Shown here piece after piece: positions 52,252-63,867 of a stretch of DNA of 64,000 nucleotides. The notes beneath the pieces are model-generated. The model was given only the letters and a program-made list of their open reading frames with translations. It did no database searches and was not told the origin of the DNA. Made by a program: the position numbers and the translations under genes. The DNA comes from Corydoras sp. C115 (lineage: Eukaryota > Chordata > Actinopteri > Siluriformes > Callichthyidae). Location: NCBI GenBank assembly GCA_019802505.1, contig JAFMOC010000085.1, positions 1,222,501 to 1,286,500 on the forward strand. Reading direction: 5' to 3'. The stretch's first letter is position 1. Each line of letters begins with the position of its first letter.

Positions 52252-52590
52252 GGCACTGTGGTTTAGTGGTTAGCATGTTCTCGTCTCAGCGCTAGGGATT
52301 CCCGGTTTGAATCCAAATCTGGGCGGAGTTTCCATGTTCTCCCCATGTCCACGTGGGTTTCCTCCGGGTTCTCCGGTTTCCTCCCACAGTCCAAAAACAT
52401 GGATCAAGTTAATTGAGTTCTCCAAATTGCCCCATATAGTGTGTGTGTGTGAGTGAGTGTGCGTCCAGCGATGGATTGGCGCCCTGTCCTGGGTGTATCT
52501 GCCCAGCACCTGTGACGTTCTCCCCTGGATGGGCATGGGGAACCCCCCCACAACCCTAATAGAGGATAAAGTGGAAGATAATGGATGGAT
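52252..52590 (+). repeat. SINE-V
   Basis: Full-length forward copy. Confidence 0.86.
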
Positions 52591-52664
52591 GTTTTTCTAG
52601 CCAACCTGAACTCACTGAATTCCTTTATTCAGAATTCAGTGCAATGTCCTCACAAACATCCTTT

Positions 52665-52985
52665 AATAGAGTTGGGGGGGGGGTTCCCCATGCCCATCCA
52701 GGGGAGAACGTTTCAGACGCTGGGCAGATACACCCAGGACAGGACATCAATCCATCACTGGGCACACACTCAATCACACAAACACACTCTACATGGGGCT
52801 CTCTATTTGGAGAATTCAATTGACTTGATCCATGTTTTCGGACTGTGGGTGGAAACCGGAGAACCCGGAGGAAACCCACGTGGACACGGAGAAATGGAAA
52901 CGCCACTCACATTGGGATTCGAACTGGGAATCCCTAGCGCTGAGAGGAGAACGTGCTGACCACTAAGCCACCGTGCCACCCCACA
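52665..52985 (-). repeat. SINE-V, 3' tail lost
   Basis: Reverse copy lacking the (CATC)n end. Head complete near 52985. Confidence 0.83.
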
Positions 52986-53213
52986 AATAAGCAACTTGGC
53001 GTTAAGCGGAAAGTACACGGCAGACGGTAACCATAGCAACCCGGAAGCAAGCATCCTCCTATCCTTTGTTATATTTAGCTCCTTATACATTCATTCTGAC
53101 ACAGTACACACAGTCCTGCTGTATAATCCACTTTAATAAGGTCAATTCAGACTTAATATTGGCTGACACTTGATATTACAGCACTGCTGGTCTTAGGGCT
53201 TTAAAATAAAATA

Positions 53214-53214
<1 letters not shown>

Positions 53215-53308
<94 letters not shown>
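53215..53308. repeat. (TA)n microsatellite, left of MITE
   Basis: Long TA tract abutting the element at 53311. Confidence 0.93.
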
Positions 53309-53310
<2 letters not shown>

Positions 53311-53886
53311 CAGTGATACCTCGGTTCTCGAACGCCTTGACTTTCGACCAAATCGGTATTCGACGAGGAAATTCAAGAAAATTTTGTCTTGGAATCCGAA
53401 CAAATATTTGGAACTCGAACATCCGAACGTCCGAGATGAGCCGAGTTGAGCCGAATGGCGTTCATTCGGCCCAGCGCGCCTTGCTCGCATCATCAGTGTG
53501 AATGCAGAGAGAGAGTCACGTTTTTGTGGAGAGAGTAACGCTTGGTGGAGAGAGAAACACCCGAAGAGCAGTTACCCTCTGTTTTTAAAGGTTGCCATAA
53601 AGGTTGGTACACGTACAGTAAATTAAACACAATTTACTGTACTGTACAGTACATTTTATTTATTTTTTGTTTTAATAAATACACTTTTATTTCTTATTTC
53701 TTGTTGAAACTCATGTTTTTCTACATATTCTATACAAATTAGGCCAGTAAATAGGCATTTTCTGGGGCTTGGAACGAATTAATTCAGTTTCCATTATTTC
53801 TTATGGGTTTCATTGCTTCGGTTCTCGAACACTTTGGTTCTCGACCGTCCTCCCGGAACGAATTATGTTCGAGAACCGAGGTATCA

Positions 53887-53889
<3 letters not shown>
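53311..53889. mobile_element. TA-targeting MITE with 24-bp inverted ends
   Basis: Starts CAGTGATACCTCGGTTCTCG and ends with its reverse complement at 53866-53889. Another (TA)n tract follows (53893-53949). The ends look mariner/pogo-like. No transposase. Confidence 0.72.
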
Positions 53890-53949
<60 letters not shown>

Positions 53950-53954
<5 letters not shown>

Positions 53955-54505
53955 CCATCTGAACATTACTACTAGTTAACGCAAAGACCAAATTTACAAA
54001 TCATTCACGTCAGGAAGCCAGGTTAGTGTGATTGAGCACCAGCGGTCGGCTGTGATTTTCTGTCTCTATGCTTAAAAATACCAAGCAGAAGTTGAGCTCT
54101 GTCAGACTAAACATACCGTCCAAGGACACAGCGCCCTGACGGTCACACCCAAATTAGAAGACAATTAAATATCTGAAGTATGACATAAACTTCCAGCACA
54201 ACACAATAACGTCTTGAAAGCAGAACCTGATCACAGCGCATGAAAAAAAAAAAAAAAAGAAAGGTGAATCAGCTCCACACAGCAGCTTCTAAGAAATCCC
54301 TCACCCTCATACAACTCTGTAACCTGGTCGCTGAAGGACATGCTTAGTCATGTGCGCTGGTTTGAAAGTCCTGCCATATTGACGGGTAGTCTGGACATCG
54401 AAGGGATATTTCTGTCATATGATAGGCACCCATAAATTATTAAGCCGCTTCATCGCTTTCAGCAGGACAAAACACATCAGTTTGAGTTTACTGACGATCA
54501 GGTTT
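53950..54505. other. No gene seen
   Basis: Unique sequence apart from a poly(A) run at 54245-54258. No exon recognised. Confidence 0.5.
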
Positions 54506-54509
54506 ATCC

Positions 54510-54843
54510 ATCCATCCATTATCTTCTGCTTTATCCTCTACTAGGGTCGTGGGGGGGGGGGGTTTCCATGCAGGGGGAGAACGTTTGGGCGCTGGGCAGA
54601 TACACCCAGGACAGGACGCCAATCTATCACTGGACACACACTCACTCACTCTATATGGGGCAATTTAGAGAATCCAACTAAACTTGATCCATGTTTTTGG
54701 ACTGTGGGAGGAAACCGGAGAACCTGGAGGAAACCCACGCGGACACGGGGAGAATATGGAAACTCCACCCAGATTGGGATTTGAACCGGGAATCTCTAGC
54801 GCTGAGAGGAGAACATGCTAACCACTAAACCATGTGCTGCCCT
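54510..54843 (-). repeat. SINE-V
   Basis: Reverse copy with a small central deletion. Confidence 0.84.
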
Positions 54844-54855
54844 TGACCTGTAAAC

Positions 54856-55184
54856 ATCCATCCATCATCTTCTGCTTTATCTTCTACTAGTGTTGCGGGG
54901 GAGGGGGGGGGTACCCATGCCCATCCAGTGGAGAACATTTCAGGAGCTGGGCAAATACACCCAGGACAGGGCGCACATTCACTCACACACACACTCTATA
55001 TGGGGCAATTTTGAGAATTCAATTGACATTGATCCATATTTTTGGACCGTGGGAGGAAACCGAAGAACCCGGAGGAAACTCACGATGACACGGGGAGAAC
55101 AAACTCCACCCAGATTGGGATTCAAACCGGGAATCCCTAGTGCAGAGAGGAGAACATGCTAACCACTAAGCCACCGTGCCGCCC
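54856..55184 (-). repeat. SINE-V
   Basis: Reverse copy, several deletions in the centre. Confidence 0.83.
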
Positions 55185-55211
55185 TAAGACCAGGAATATA
55201 CAAAATATAAT

Positions 55212-55561
55212 TAATTCATTCATTATCTTCAGCTTTATCCTATATTAGGGTCGCAGGGGGGGGGGGGGGGGGTTCCCCATGCCCATCCAGGGGAGAACGT
55301 CTCGGGCGCCGGGCAGATACACCCAGGACAGGACGCCAATCTATCACTGGGCACACATTCACTCACACAAACACACTCTATATGGGGCAATTTGGAGAAC
55401 TCAATTGACTTGATGCATGTTTTTGGACTGTGGGAGAAAACCGGAGAACCCGGAGGAAACCCACGCGGACACGGGGAGAACATGGAAACTCCACCCAGAT
55501 GGGGATTGCAACCGGGAATCCCTAGTGCTGAGAAGAGAACATGCTAACCACCGTGCCGCCC
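55212..55561 (-). repeat. SINE-V with 12-bp TSD
   Basis: TSD ACAAAATATAAT at 55200-55211 and 55562-55573. Confidence 0.88.
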
Positions 55562-55573
55562 ACAAAATATAAT

Positions 55574-56340
55574 AAATAATGGAATTATTAAAAATGTACA
55601 TTAACATAACCTAAAATAACTTGCATGGCTAAGTGATGACCATATTGGATGACAAACCAAAATTTTAATAGCCCCTTCTCTGACAAACTGCCATTATCTA
55701 TGTATTTTTGAGAAAAGCCCCTTATCCTGACTTGGTTTGTGTATCAAATATTTTTAAAAGTCAGTACATAGTGCACAATACAAGATTGTAATAGGGGCCG
55801 ATGTAAGTTATTAGGCTAATATGATGAAACTTGTAAAGTTGTATGCTGTAATTTATTACTAAAACATTGTGATGCAGTTGAGAATATATTTTTATTATCT
55901 TAAAAAAACAGGACAACATATATCCAAAGTATTTAACGTATGCAGTGGTGAAAAGTGCAAATAATTACGCAGTGAATTAAAACTATTTAACACACTTAAC
56001 ATCGGGCCTATTTTTGATGACATGAATTCCTAGAACTTCGAAAATTCTTTATAAGTTCTTGTGAAATCCACCGCCCTTTAAGCAAGCGGTCCAAAAATAA
56101 TAACCTAAATAAAAAGTCACTCCAGTCCGACTGACTCAGGGTTTTATCAAACGGGTTCTGGCATTGAAAGTCAGGTTGGGTATTATCAGGATAGAACACA
56201 GTCATTTACAGAAGTGACAGTTTCAAAAAAATCCATCACTGCATCTGTACGACACATGAAACTCATTTTGGAACCAGAAGAGAAGCCTTAATTTCAGCTG
56301 GAACAACGGCACCAGGGAAAAGCTAAAGAAGTTTAAGAAA
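55574..56340. other. No gene seen
   Basis: Unique AT-rich sequence. No exon recognised. Confidence 0.5.
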
Positions 56341-56344
56341 TGAA

Positions 56345-57615
56345 CCAGCCTCAGTGGTCAGGGTGTTGGGTTATCAATCTGAAGGTTGGGGGTTCAAATC
56401 CCAAGTCCACTGAAGTTCCCAATGTGGCTCCTTGAGCAAGACCCTTAACCCTCATTGCTCCAGGGATGTTGAGATTAACCCTGTGCTCAGCTTGTAAGTC
56501 GCTTTGGATAAAAACGTCTACCAAATGCAATGCAATGCAACACACTGTCTGTTTACTTAACCCTAAACATAATTAATATTAATAATAATTAATAACAGAA
56601 TCAAAGCCTAAACCCTAAGTACTAAGCTAGTGTTATATAATAGCCACGTCTAGATGGTTACTTCTCTAACCACGAAGATCATGGAACATTGTAGCTCAGT
56701 GGTTAGGGTGTTGGTCTATCAATCTGAAGGTTGGGGGTTCAAATCCCAGGTCCACTGAAGTTACCAATGTGGCTCCTTGAGCAAGACCCTTAACCCTCAT
56801 TGCTCCAGGGATGTTGTGATTAACCCTGTGCTCACCTTGTAAGTCGCTTTAGATAAAAACGTCTACCAAATGCAATGCAATGCAAATGCAACACACCGTC
56901 TTGTTTACTTTTCACATTTCAGTATCGTCATTAGACCTAAAACCCTAAACATAACTAATAATAACATAGAATCAACACCTAAACCCCAAGTACTAAGCTA
57001 GTGTTATATAATAGCCACGTCTAGATTGTTATTTCTCTAACCATGAAGATCATGGGACATAGTAGCTCAGTGGTTAGGGGTGTTGGGCTATCAATCTGAA
57101 GGTTGGGGGTTCAAATCCCAGGTCCACTGAAGTTACCAATGTGGGTCCTTGAGCAAGACCCTTAACCCTCATTGCTCCAGGTGTGTTGTGATCTGTTGTG
57201 TGTGTGTTGTGTCACCTTGTAAGTCGCTTTGGATAAAAGCGTCCAATAAATGCAATGCAATGCAATGCAAATGTAACACACTGTCTGTCCATTAGACCTC
57301 TAAAACCCTAAACATAATTAATAATAACATATAATCAAAGCCTAAACCCTAAGTACTAAGCTAGTGTTATATAATAGCCACGTCTAGATTGTTACTTTTT
57401 TAACCACGAAGATCATGGAACATTGTAGATCAGTGGTTGGGTGTTGGTCTATCAATCTGAAGGTTGGGGGTTCAAATCCCAGGTCCACTGAAGTTACCAA
57501 TGTGGGTCCTTGAGCAAGACCCTTAACCCTCATTGCTGCAGGGATGTTGTGATGAACCCTGTGCTCACCTTGTAAGTCGCTTTGGAAAACGTCCAATAAA
57601 TGACCAAATGTTATG
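56345..57615 (+). repeat. Tandem array of four SINE-B plus flank units
   Basis: SINE-B copies at 56345-56530, 56690-56885, 57059-57260 and 57424-57605. Shared spacers contain CCTAAACCCTAAGTACTAAG and AATAGCCACGTCTAGAT. Period about 350-370 bases. Confidence 0.85.
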
Positions 57616-57799
57616 AATGCAATACATCTGAGACAATTTAACCAACACGTTGACGTAAAACAGGTGTTGATCTCTCCGATTTAAAGTCGACAGCACAAAT
57701 ATCCTTGCCAATACTGATTAGGTTTATTCTTGAGTTTGTACTTTGTACATAACCTTACACCCAACCATAAGAACACAAACCCTTGAAATTTAAGAAAGT

Positions 57800-60400
57800 G
57801 AGAAAATATTTTTTAGTAAATTAAGAAAAACCTAAATTTATCAGAAAAACAAGCTGAAGTTACAACTTTAAATAACCCCCAGCTCTGTTTTACCCAAAAA
57901 ACTGGGAATTTTGAAAGGGTAAAAAGTCCCAAAAATTTATATCCTTTCCAAAAAAAATTTTCCCTTGCCTTTATCCCTATTGGGGGTTGGGCGGGGGGGG
58001 GGGGGGTTCCCCAAAACCCCCAAAAATCCAGGGGAAAAACGTTTTTGGGGCGGGGGGGGGGAATACCCCCGGGAAAAGGGGCCCCCAATCTATAACCGGG
58101 GAAACAAAAAACTTTCAAAATTGGGGAAAATTTGGAGGAAATAAACCAATTTGATTTGAGCCATGTTTTTGGACTGTGGGGGAAAACCGGAAAAACCCGG
58201 CGGAAACCCCTGGACACGGGGGGGAAAACCCCCAAACCACCCCCAAAAACCCCAGCCCCAATCACGGATCAAAATTGAGTTCTCCAAAAAATTTGCCCCA
58301 TATAGAGTGGGGCCCGGGGGGAGGGGAGTGTGTCCAGGGATAGTTTGGGTTTCCTCCCCCTGGGGTGAAATTGCCCAGGGGCCCGAAACGTTCCCCCTAA
58401 AAAGGGGGCCCATGGGGAAAACCCCAAACCGCGCCCCTAATAGAGGATAAAGGGCAGAGAAAGGGATGAATGGATAAATTAGGGGGCAGGGGGGATGTTT
58501 GGTTTTAAAGGGGTTTTAGCATGCCCTTCCCCCTTACCCCCGGTCAATCCCAATCGGGTTGGGGGGTTTCCATGTTTCTCCCGGCCCAAAGGGGGTTTCC
58601 TCCGGGTTTTTCCGGTTTTTCCCCCACAGTCCCAAAACCCTGCATCAAGCCCTGTGAAACCCCCAAAATTTCCCCAAAATAAAAGTGTGTGTGTTTTGAG
58701 TGAGGGGGCCAGTGAAGTTTGGGGGCCCTGTCCTGGGCTATTGCCCAGCGCCCGAGATTTCTCCCCGGGGTTTTTGGGCATAAAGGAAAAAACCCCCCCC
58801 TGGGAACCCTAATAGAGGAAAAAGGGGGAAGGTTAATGGAGGGGATGGATTTTATCGGTTTTAAACCCCAACCAAGTTGGGGATTTTGGAAAAAAAGCAT
58901 TTCTAAAGACCAAATTTTAAAGGGAAGACAAGCACTGAAATGTGTTTTTAAAAACCCAGTCTGAATCTTTAAGTCCAGAAAGCAGAACTTTGGCCCCGAA
59001 AAAAAACCAGAAACAATCATTTCTTGGGAAAAGATCCAAAATAAAAAAAAAACTAAACCACAGAGGCATTCCCGTTCTCCCTTAAAGTTCCAAATTTCTC
59101 GCGGGCCCCTTTAATGACTAGCTTTAGGACAAAATTTGGAAAAAACAAGAAACCCCCAAAAAAAAAACATTTATCAATAAAGGGAAAAACGGGACGTTTG
59201 ATGAGACCCCCAAACGTAAAAACTTTAAGAAACGGGAAGCTGTTGAATTTTCCCCTGCTTAAATCACGTATTAGTCTTCCATCCATCCATCCTTTTATTT
59301 TCCCGCTTTACCCCTCTATTAGGGGCGTGGGGGGGGGGTTGTCTAATCCCCATACAGGGGAAAAAAGTTCGCGGTGGGCAGATACACCCGGGAAAAGGGG
59401 CCAATTTTATCACTGGAACACTCATCACGAAAACCCCACACAACAAAACTCTATAGGGGGGAAATTGGAAAAACCCAATTGACCTTGATCCATTTTTTTG
59501 GGACGTGGGGGGAAAAAAACCGGAAAAACCCGGGGGGGGAAACCCCCCGGACCCGGGGGAGAAACAGGGGAAAATCACCCAGTGGGGATTTAAAACCGGA
59601 TCACCAGCGCTGAGAGGAAAAAACCAAAACCCACTAGCATCCCCAAGAAGGGGGAACCCACCAAAACCCCCACAGTGAAAAAATTCGGGCCCCCCAAACC
59701 AAAATTCCATCCCCGATCTTTTGGGGGGGTTTTCCCCAGCCCACCGGGGGGAAAAATTTTTCGGGCGTGGGCAATAACCCAGGAAGGACCCAATCTGTCA
59801 CAGGCAAACCCCCCACACAGCAACTTTTTTGGGGGCCAATTTAGACCAAACCATTTTTTTTGGACTGTGGGGGGGAAAAACCGGAGAAAACCCGGGAAAA
59901 AAACCCCCAACCAGACCCGGGGAAAAACAGGAAACCCTACCCAGATTGGGTTAAAAACCGGGAACCCCTTAGCGCTAAAGAGGAGAAATGCCAACCACTT
60001 TTCCCACCATGCCCCAAACCGTAATTACCCATCCATCATTTCTTCCCCCTTTAAATCCTCTTTAGAATCGCGGGGGGGGGGGGGGGGGGTTGGGGGTTTC
60101 CCCCAAAGCCCAAATCCCGGGGAAAACCGTTTGGGGCGTTGGGCAGATACACCCGGGAAACCAGGGGCCCCCAATCACCTGGACACACACTCACCAACGG
60201 GACCACTCTGATGGGGAAAATTTGCCCTTAAACCCAAATGTGTTTGGACTGGGGGGGAAACCCCGGAAAAACCCTGGGAAAACCCCCAACCGGGCGGGAA
60301 CCCCGGGAGAAACCATGGAACCCCAAACCCAATAATTTGGGTTCCAAAACCGGGGAAACCCCCCAAAAGGCTAAGGGGGGAGAAAAAAAAAAAACCCTTT
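57800..60400. repeat. Corrupted SINE-V cluster
   Basis: SINE-V text is still legible (about 57960-58260 reverse, 58267-58850 forward, 59275-59640, 59690-60010 and 60028-60390 reverse) but nearly every homopolymer is lengthened or shifted. This is unlike any other copy here. Confidence 0.7.
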
Positions 60401-62268
60401 AATAAAGTCTAAATTTTTTTAAAATTTTAAAAGGGTAATTAATGGAACGCCCCTCGGGTGAGGGTCACCTCCAAACAAAGAAAAAAGTTTGAAATTGAGG
60501 TGGGGGAAAAAAAAGGTCCCCCCAACGGCCCCAAAGCTTACAGCACCCCAGCTCACACAGTGGCGAAACCCAGGGTTTGAAACATTGGATGGGTTTTGGG
60601 GGGGGGTTTTTCCCCTGCCGTCTCCCTTTCCCCGAAAATTTTCTGGCTTTTTTAAAAGCTAAAGGCCAAAACCCGTTAAGCCGCGCCGCAAAACGGCTAA
60701 AGGCCCCGGAAAAACAGGGTTATCCCGGATCCGAAACTGCCCCCCCGCCCGCGCGCTGAGGCCCCCTGCCCGGGGGTTAAAAAAAATTTGGGGCCGTGTC
60801 CGCGGGACGGTGTCTTTACCTCCGGGGGGGGGGTGGTTCTGAAGCACCGCTGGTCTGTGAGGAGTCCGTCCGCCGTCCGCCTGCAGCCTCCCTTTCGTCT
60901 CCGGAAAGCCGGAAAGCCCCCCTTCCCCTTCCGCCTCAGCCGCCGGCCCCCCCGGCCCCTTTTGGGGGGGGGGGGGTTTCCCCCCCAAAACCTTCCCCCA
61001 AAAAGGGGCCCCCCCCCCCTTTGGGCCCCCGGAAAGGGTTAAAAAAAAAAAAATTTTAAAATTTTAAAAAAAAGGTTTTAAAATTTTAAAAAAAAATTTT
61101 TTTTTTAAAAAAAAAACCAAAAAAAATAAAGGGGAAAGGAAAAAAACCCTTTAAAAGATTTTTGATTTTGTTTAAATTTTTTTCCAAAAAAAACCCTTTT
61201 TAAAATTTTTAAATTTAAATTAAAAAAAATTTGACTAAATAACCCCCCAAAAAAAAAAACCAAATTTTAAAAATTTTTTTTTAATTTCCCTTTTTTTTAA
61301 ATTTTCCGGGGCGGGGGGGGGGTTTTCCCCAAAAAAGGGGGAAAAAGGGGGGAAAAAAAAAGGGCAAAACCCCCAAAAAAAAAAAACCCCCCCCCCCCCC
61401 CCTTTTTTTTTTTTTAATTTTGGGGTTTTTTTTTTGGGGGGGCCCGGGGGGGCCCCGGGGGAAACCCCCCGGGGGGAAAAAAATTTCCCCCCCCAAAAAA
61501 CCCAAAAAAATTTTGGGGGGGGGTTTTAAAATTAAAAAATTTTTCCCCCAAAAAAAAAAAACCCCCCGGGGGGGGGGGGGCCCCCCCGGGGTTTTTTAAT
61601 TTAAAAAAAAACCCCCCCCAAAAAAAAACCCCCCCCCCCAATTTTAAAAAAAACCCCCCTTTTTTTTTTTTGGGGGGGGGGGGGGGGGGGTTTCCCCCCC
61701 CGGGGGGAAAAAGGGGCCCCGGGGGGAAAAAAAAAAAAGGGGGGAAAAAAACCAATTTAAACCCCTTTCCCCAAAAAACCCCAAAAATGGGGAATTTTTA
61801 AAATTTTTTTAAAAAAAAATTTTTTTTTTTTTGGGGAAAAGGGGGGGGCCCCCCCTGGGGAAAAAAAGGGGGAACCCCGGGGGTTTAAACCCCCCGGGGG
61901 GGGCCCCCCACCCTCCAAAAAAATAAAAAAATTTTTTCCCAAAAAAAAATTTTTTTTTTGGGAAAGGGGGGCCCCCCCTTTTTTTTTGGGGGGAAAATTT
62001 TTGGAGGGGGGCCCCCCCCAAAAAACCCCCCGGGAAAAAAAAATTTTTTTTTTTTTAAAAAAAAAATTTTTTTTCCCCCCAAAAAAAAATTTTTTGGGGG
62101 GAAAAAAAGGGCCCCCCCAAAAAGGGGGGGGGGTTTTTTTTTTTTTTTTTTTTAAAAAAATTTTTTTTTTTTGGGGGGGGGGGGGGGGAAAAAAGGGCCC
62201 CCCAAAAAAAAAAAAGGGGGGAAAAAAACCCCCCCCTTTTTTTTTTTGGGAAAAAAAGGCCCAAAAAA
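60400..62268. other. Homopolymer-collapsed sequence, probable assembly artefact
   Basis: From about 61040 to 62268 the sequence is almost only runs of 3-18 identical bases, with no microsatellite period. Normal SINE-V sequence resumes abruptly at 62269. Confidence 0.8.
60820..60960 (-). other. Possible non-coding first exon and CpG island (rab5c candidate)
   Basis: Within corrupted sequence, a legible GC-rich stretch reads on the minus strand as an exon-like segment ending CGGAG|GTAAAG at 60820/60819. It would suit a non-coding 5' exon of rab5c about 29 kb upstream, but base quality is poor and no link is proven. It could belong to another gene. Confidence 0.22.
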
Positions 62269-62495
62269 ATGTGTCGGTGTGGGTTTCCTTGGGGTTCTGC
62301 ACTTTCCTCCCACAGTCCAAAAACATGGATCAAGTCAATTGAGTTCTCCAAATTGCCCCATATAGAGTGTGTGTGTGTGAGTGAGTGTGTGTTCAGTGAT
62401 AGATTGGCGCCCTGTCCTGGGTGTATCTGCCCAGCGCCCGATACGTTCTCCCCTGGATGGGCATGGGGAACCCCCCGCGACCCTAATATAGGATA
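62269..62495 (+). repeat. SINE-V, 5'-truncated by artefact edge
   Basis: Starts at GTGTCGGTGTGGGTTTCCTT and is clean to its 3' end. Confidence 0.82.
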
Positions 62496-62504
62496 TTACA
62501 TGTA

Positions 62505-62765
62505 CTCCTTGTGTCAGTGTGGATTTCCTCGGGGTTCTGCACTTTCCTCCCACAGTCCAAAACATGGATCAAGTCAATTGAGTTCTCCAAATTGCCCCAT
62601 ATAGAGTGTGTCTGTGTGAGTGAGTGTGTGTCCAGTGATAGATTGGTGTCCTGTCCTGGGTGTTTCTGTCCAGCGTCCAAAACGTTCTCCCCTAGATGGG
62701 CATGGTGAACCCCCCCCCCCCCCACGTCCCTAATTTAGGATAAAGCGGCAGATAATGGATGGATA
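62505..62765 (+). repeat. SINE-V, 5'-truncated
   Basis: Shares the unusual GGGGTTCTGCACTTTCCTCC with the previous copy, so the two are probably a local duplication. Confidence 0.82.
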
Positions 62766-62806
62766 AATTTTATATTTAAAAAATTATAAAGGTTAAATAA
62801 CATATT

Positions 62807-63269
62807 GGGCGTCACGGTGGCTTAGTGGTTGGCATGTTCTCCTCTCAGCACTAGGGATTCCCGGTTTGAATCCCCATCTGGGTGGAGTTTCCATGTTCTC
62901 CCCGTGTTGGCGTGGGTTTCCTCCGGGTTCTCCGGTTTCCTCCCACAGTCCAAAAACATGGATCAAGTCAATTGAGTTCTCGAAATTGCCCCATATAGAG
63001 TGTGTGTTTGTGAGTGAGTGTGTGTTCAGTGATAGATTGGTGCCCTGTCCTGGGTGTATCTGCCCAGCGCCTGAAATGTTCTCCCCTGGATGGGCATGGG
63101 GAACCCCCCTCCCCCGCGACCCTAATAGAGGATAAAGCAGAAGATAATGAATGAATGAATGAATGAGTAAGAATGCTAAGATATGAAGTCAGAATTCTGA
63201 GATATAGCAGAATATCCCCCCCCCCCCCTCGCGACCCTAATAGAGGATAAAGCAGGAGATAATGGATGG
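62807..63269 (+). repeat. Composite SINE-V within one TSD pair
   Basis: SINE-V (62807-63165), about 45 unrelated bases, then a SINE-V 3' end (63212-63269). Perfect outer TSD AAATAACATATT at 62795-62806 and 63270-63281. Confidence 0.8.
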
Positions 63270-63281
63270 AAATAACATATT

Positions 63282-63860
63282 TAGATCATTCACTTAGACG
63301 GGTAAAGGGTTCTAAAGAGTGTTACATTAGAAACATCGTCTCATAACTTGGACATGATGGACCACGGTGTATTTTTGTGGCTACAAAACACATTCGACGG
63401 GATTCAGTGGGTTAACGGAACTACAATGCCATGAAAAAATGAGTTCAGCGTCGATCTGAGGAAGAAAAGTTCACACATCAGGAGCCGTTTCTAAGAAACT
63501 GCAAAGAAAATCATCAGTTTGACGAAGTGTTATTATTAACTGTGGTTCCTTTCAAAGTCTGGAAATAGATCCAAAAGCCTGCTCTTAGCTGAGGGCGAAT
63601 TGGGCCAGATATAGCGTGTAACACCGACAGGGGCTTGGGTTTGACATGCGCTGAACTGAAACATCAGAATCACTGCATCACTGTAATCACAGTAAGATGT
63701 CACGTTAAAAAAAGGACAAGATGACACTTCCAAGCTCACCTGAAGCTTTGATCGATCAAATAGACGTCAAGCAACTGATTTGGGAGGATGGTTTAAGGTC
63801 AAATAGAGTTGTTAGGCCACCATGACCCAGTGAAGTCTATACAGAGGTGACAAAGGAAGA
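63282..63860. other. No gene seen
   Basis: Unique sequence. No exon recognised. Confidence 0.5.
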
Positions 63861-63867
63861 CAATGGG

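Noticed and set aside
61281..62342. Long frames rich in Phe, Lys, Gly and Pro at 61-62.3 kb.
   Set aside because: The underlying DNA is homopolymer runs with no codon structure, so open frames arise simply because stop codons cannot form.
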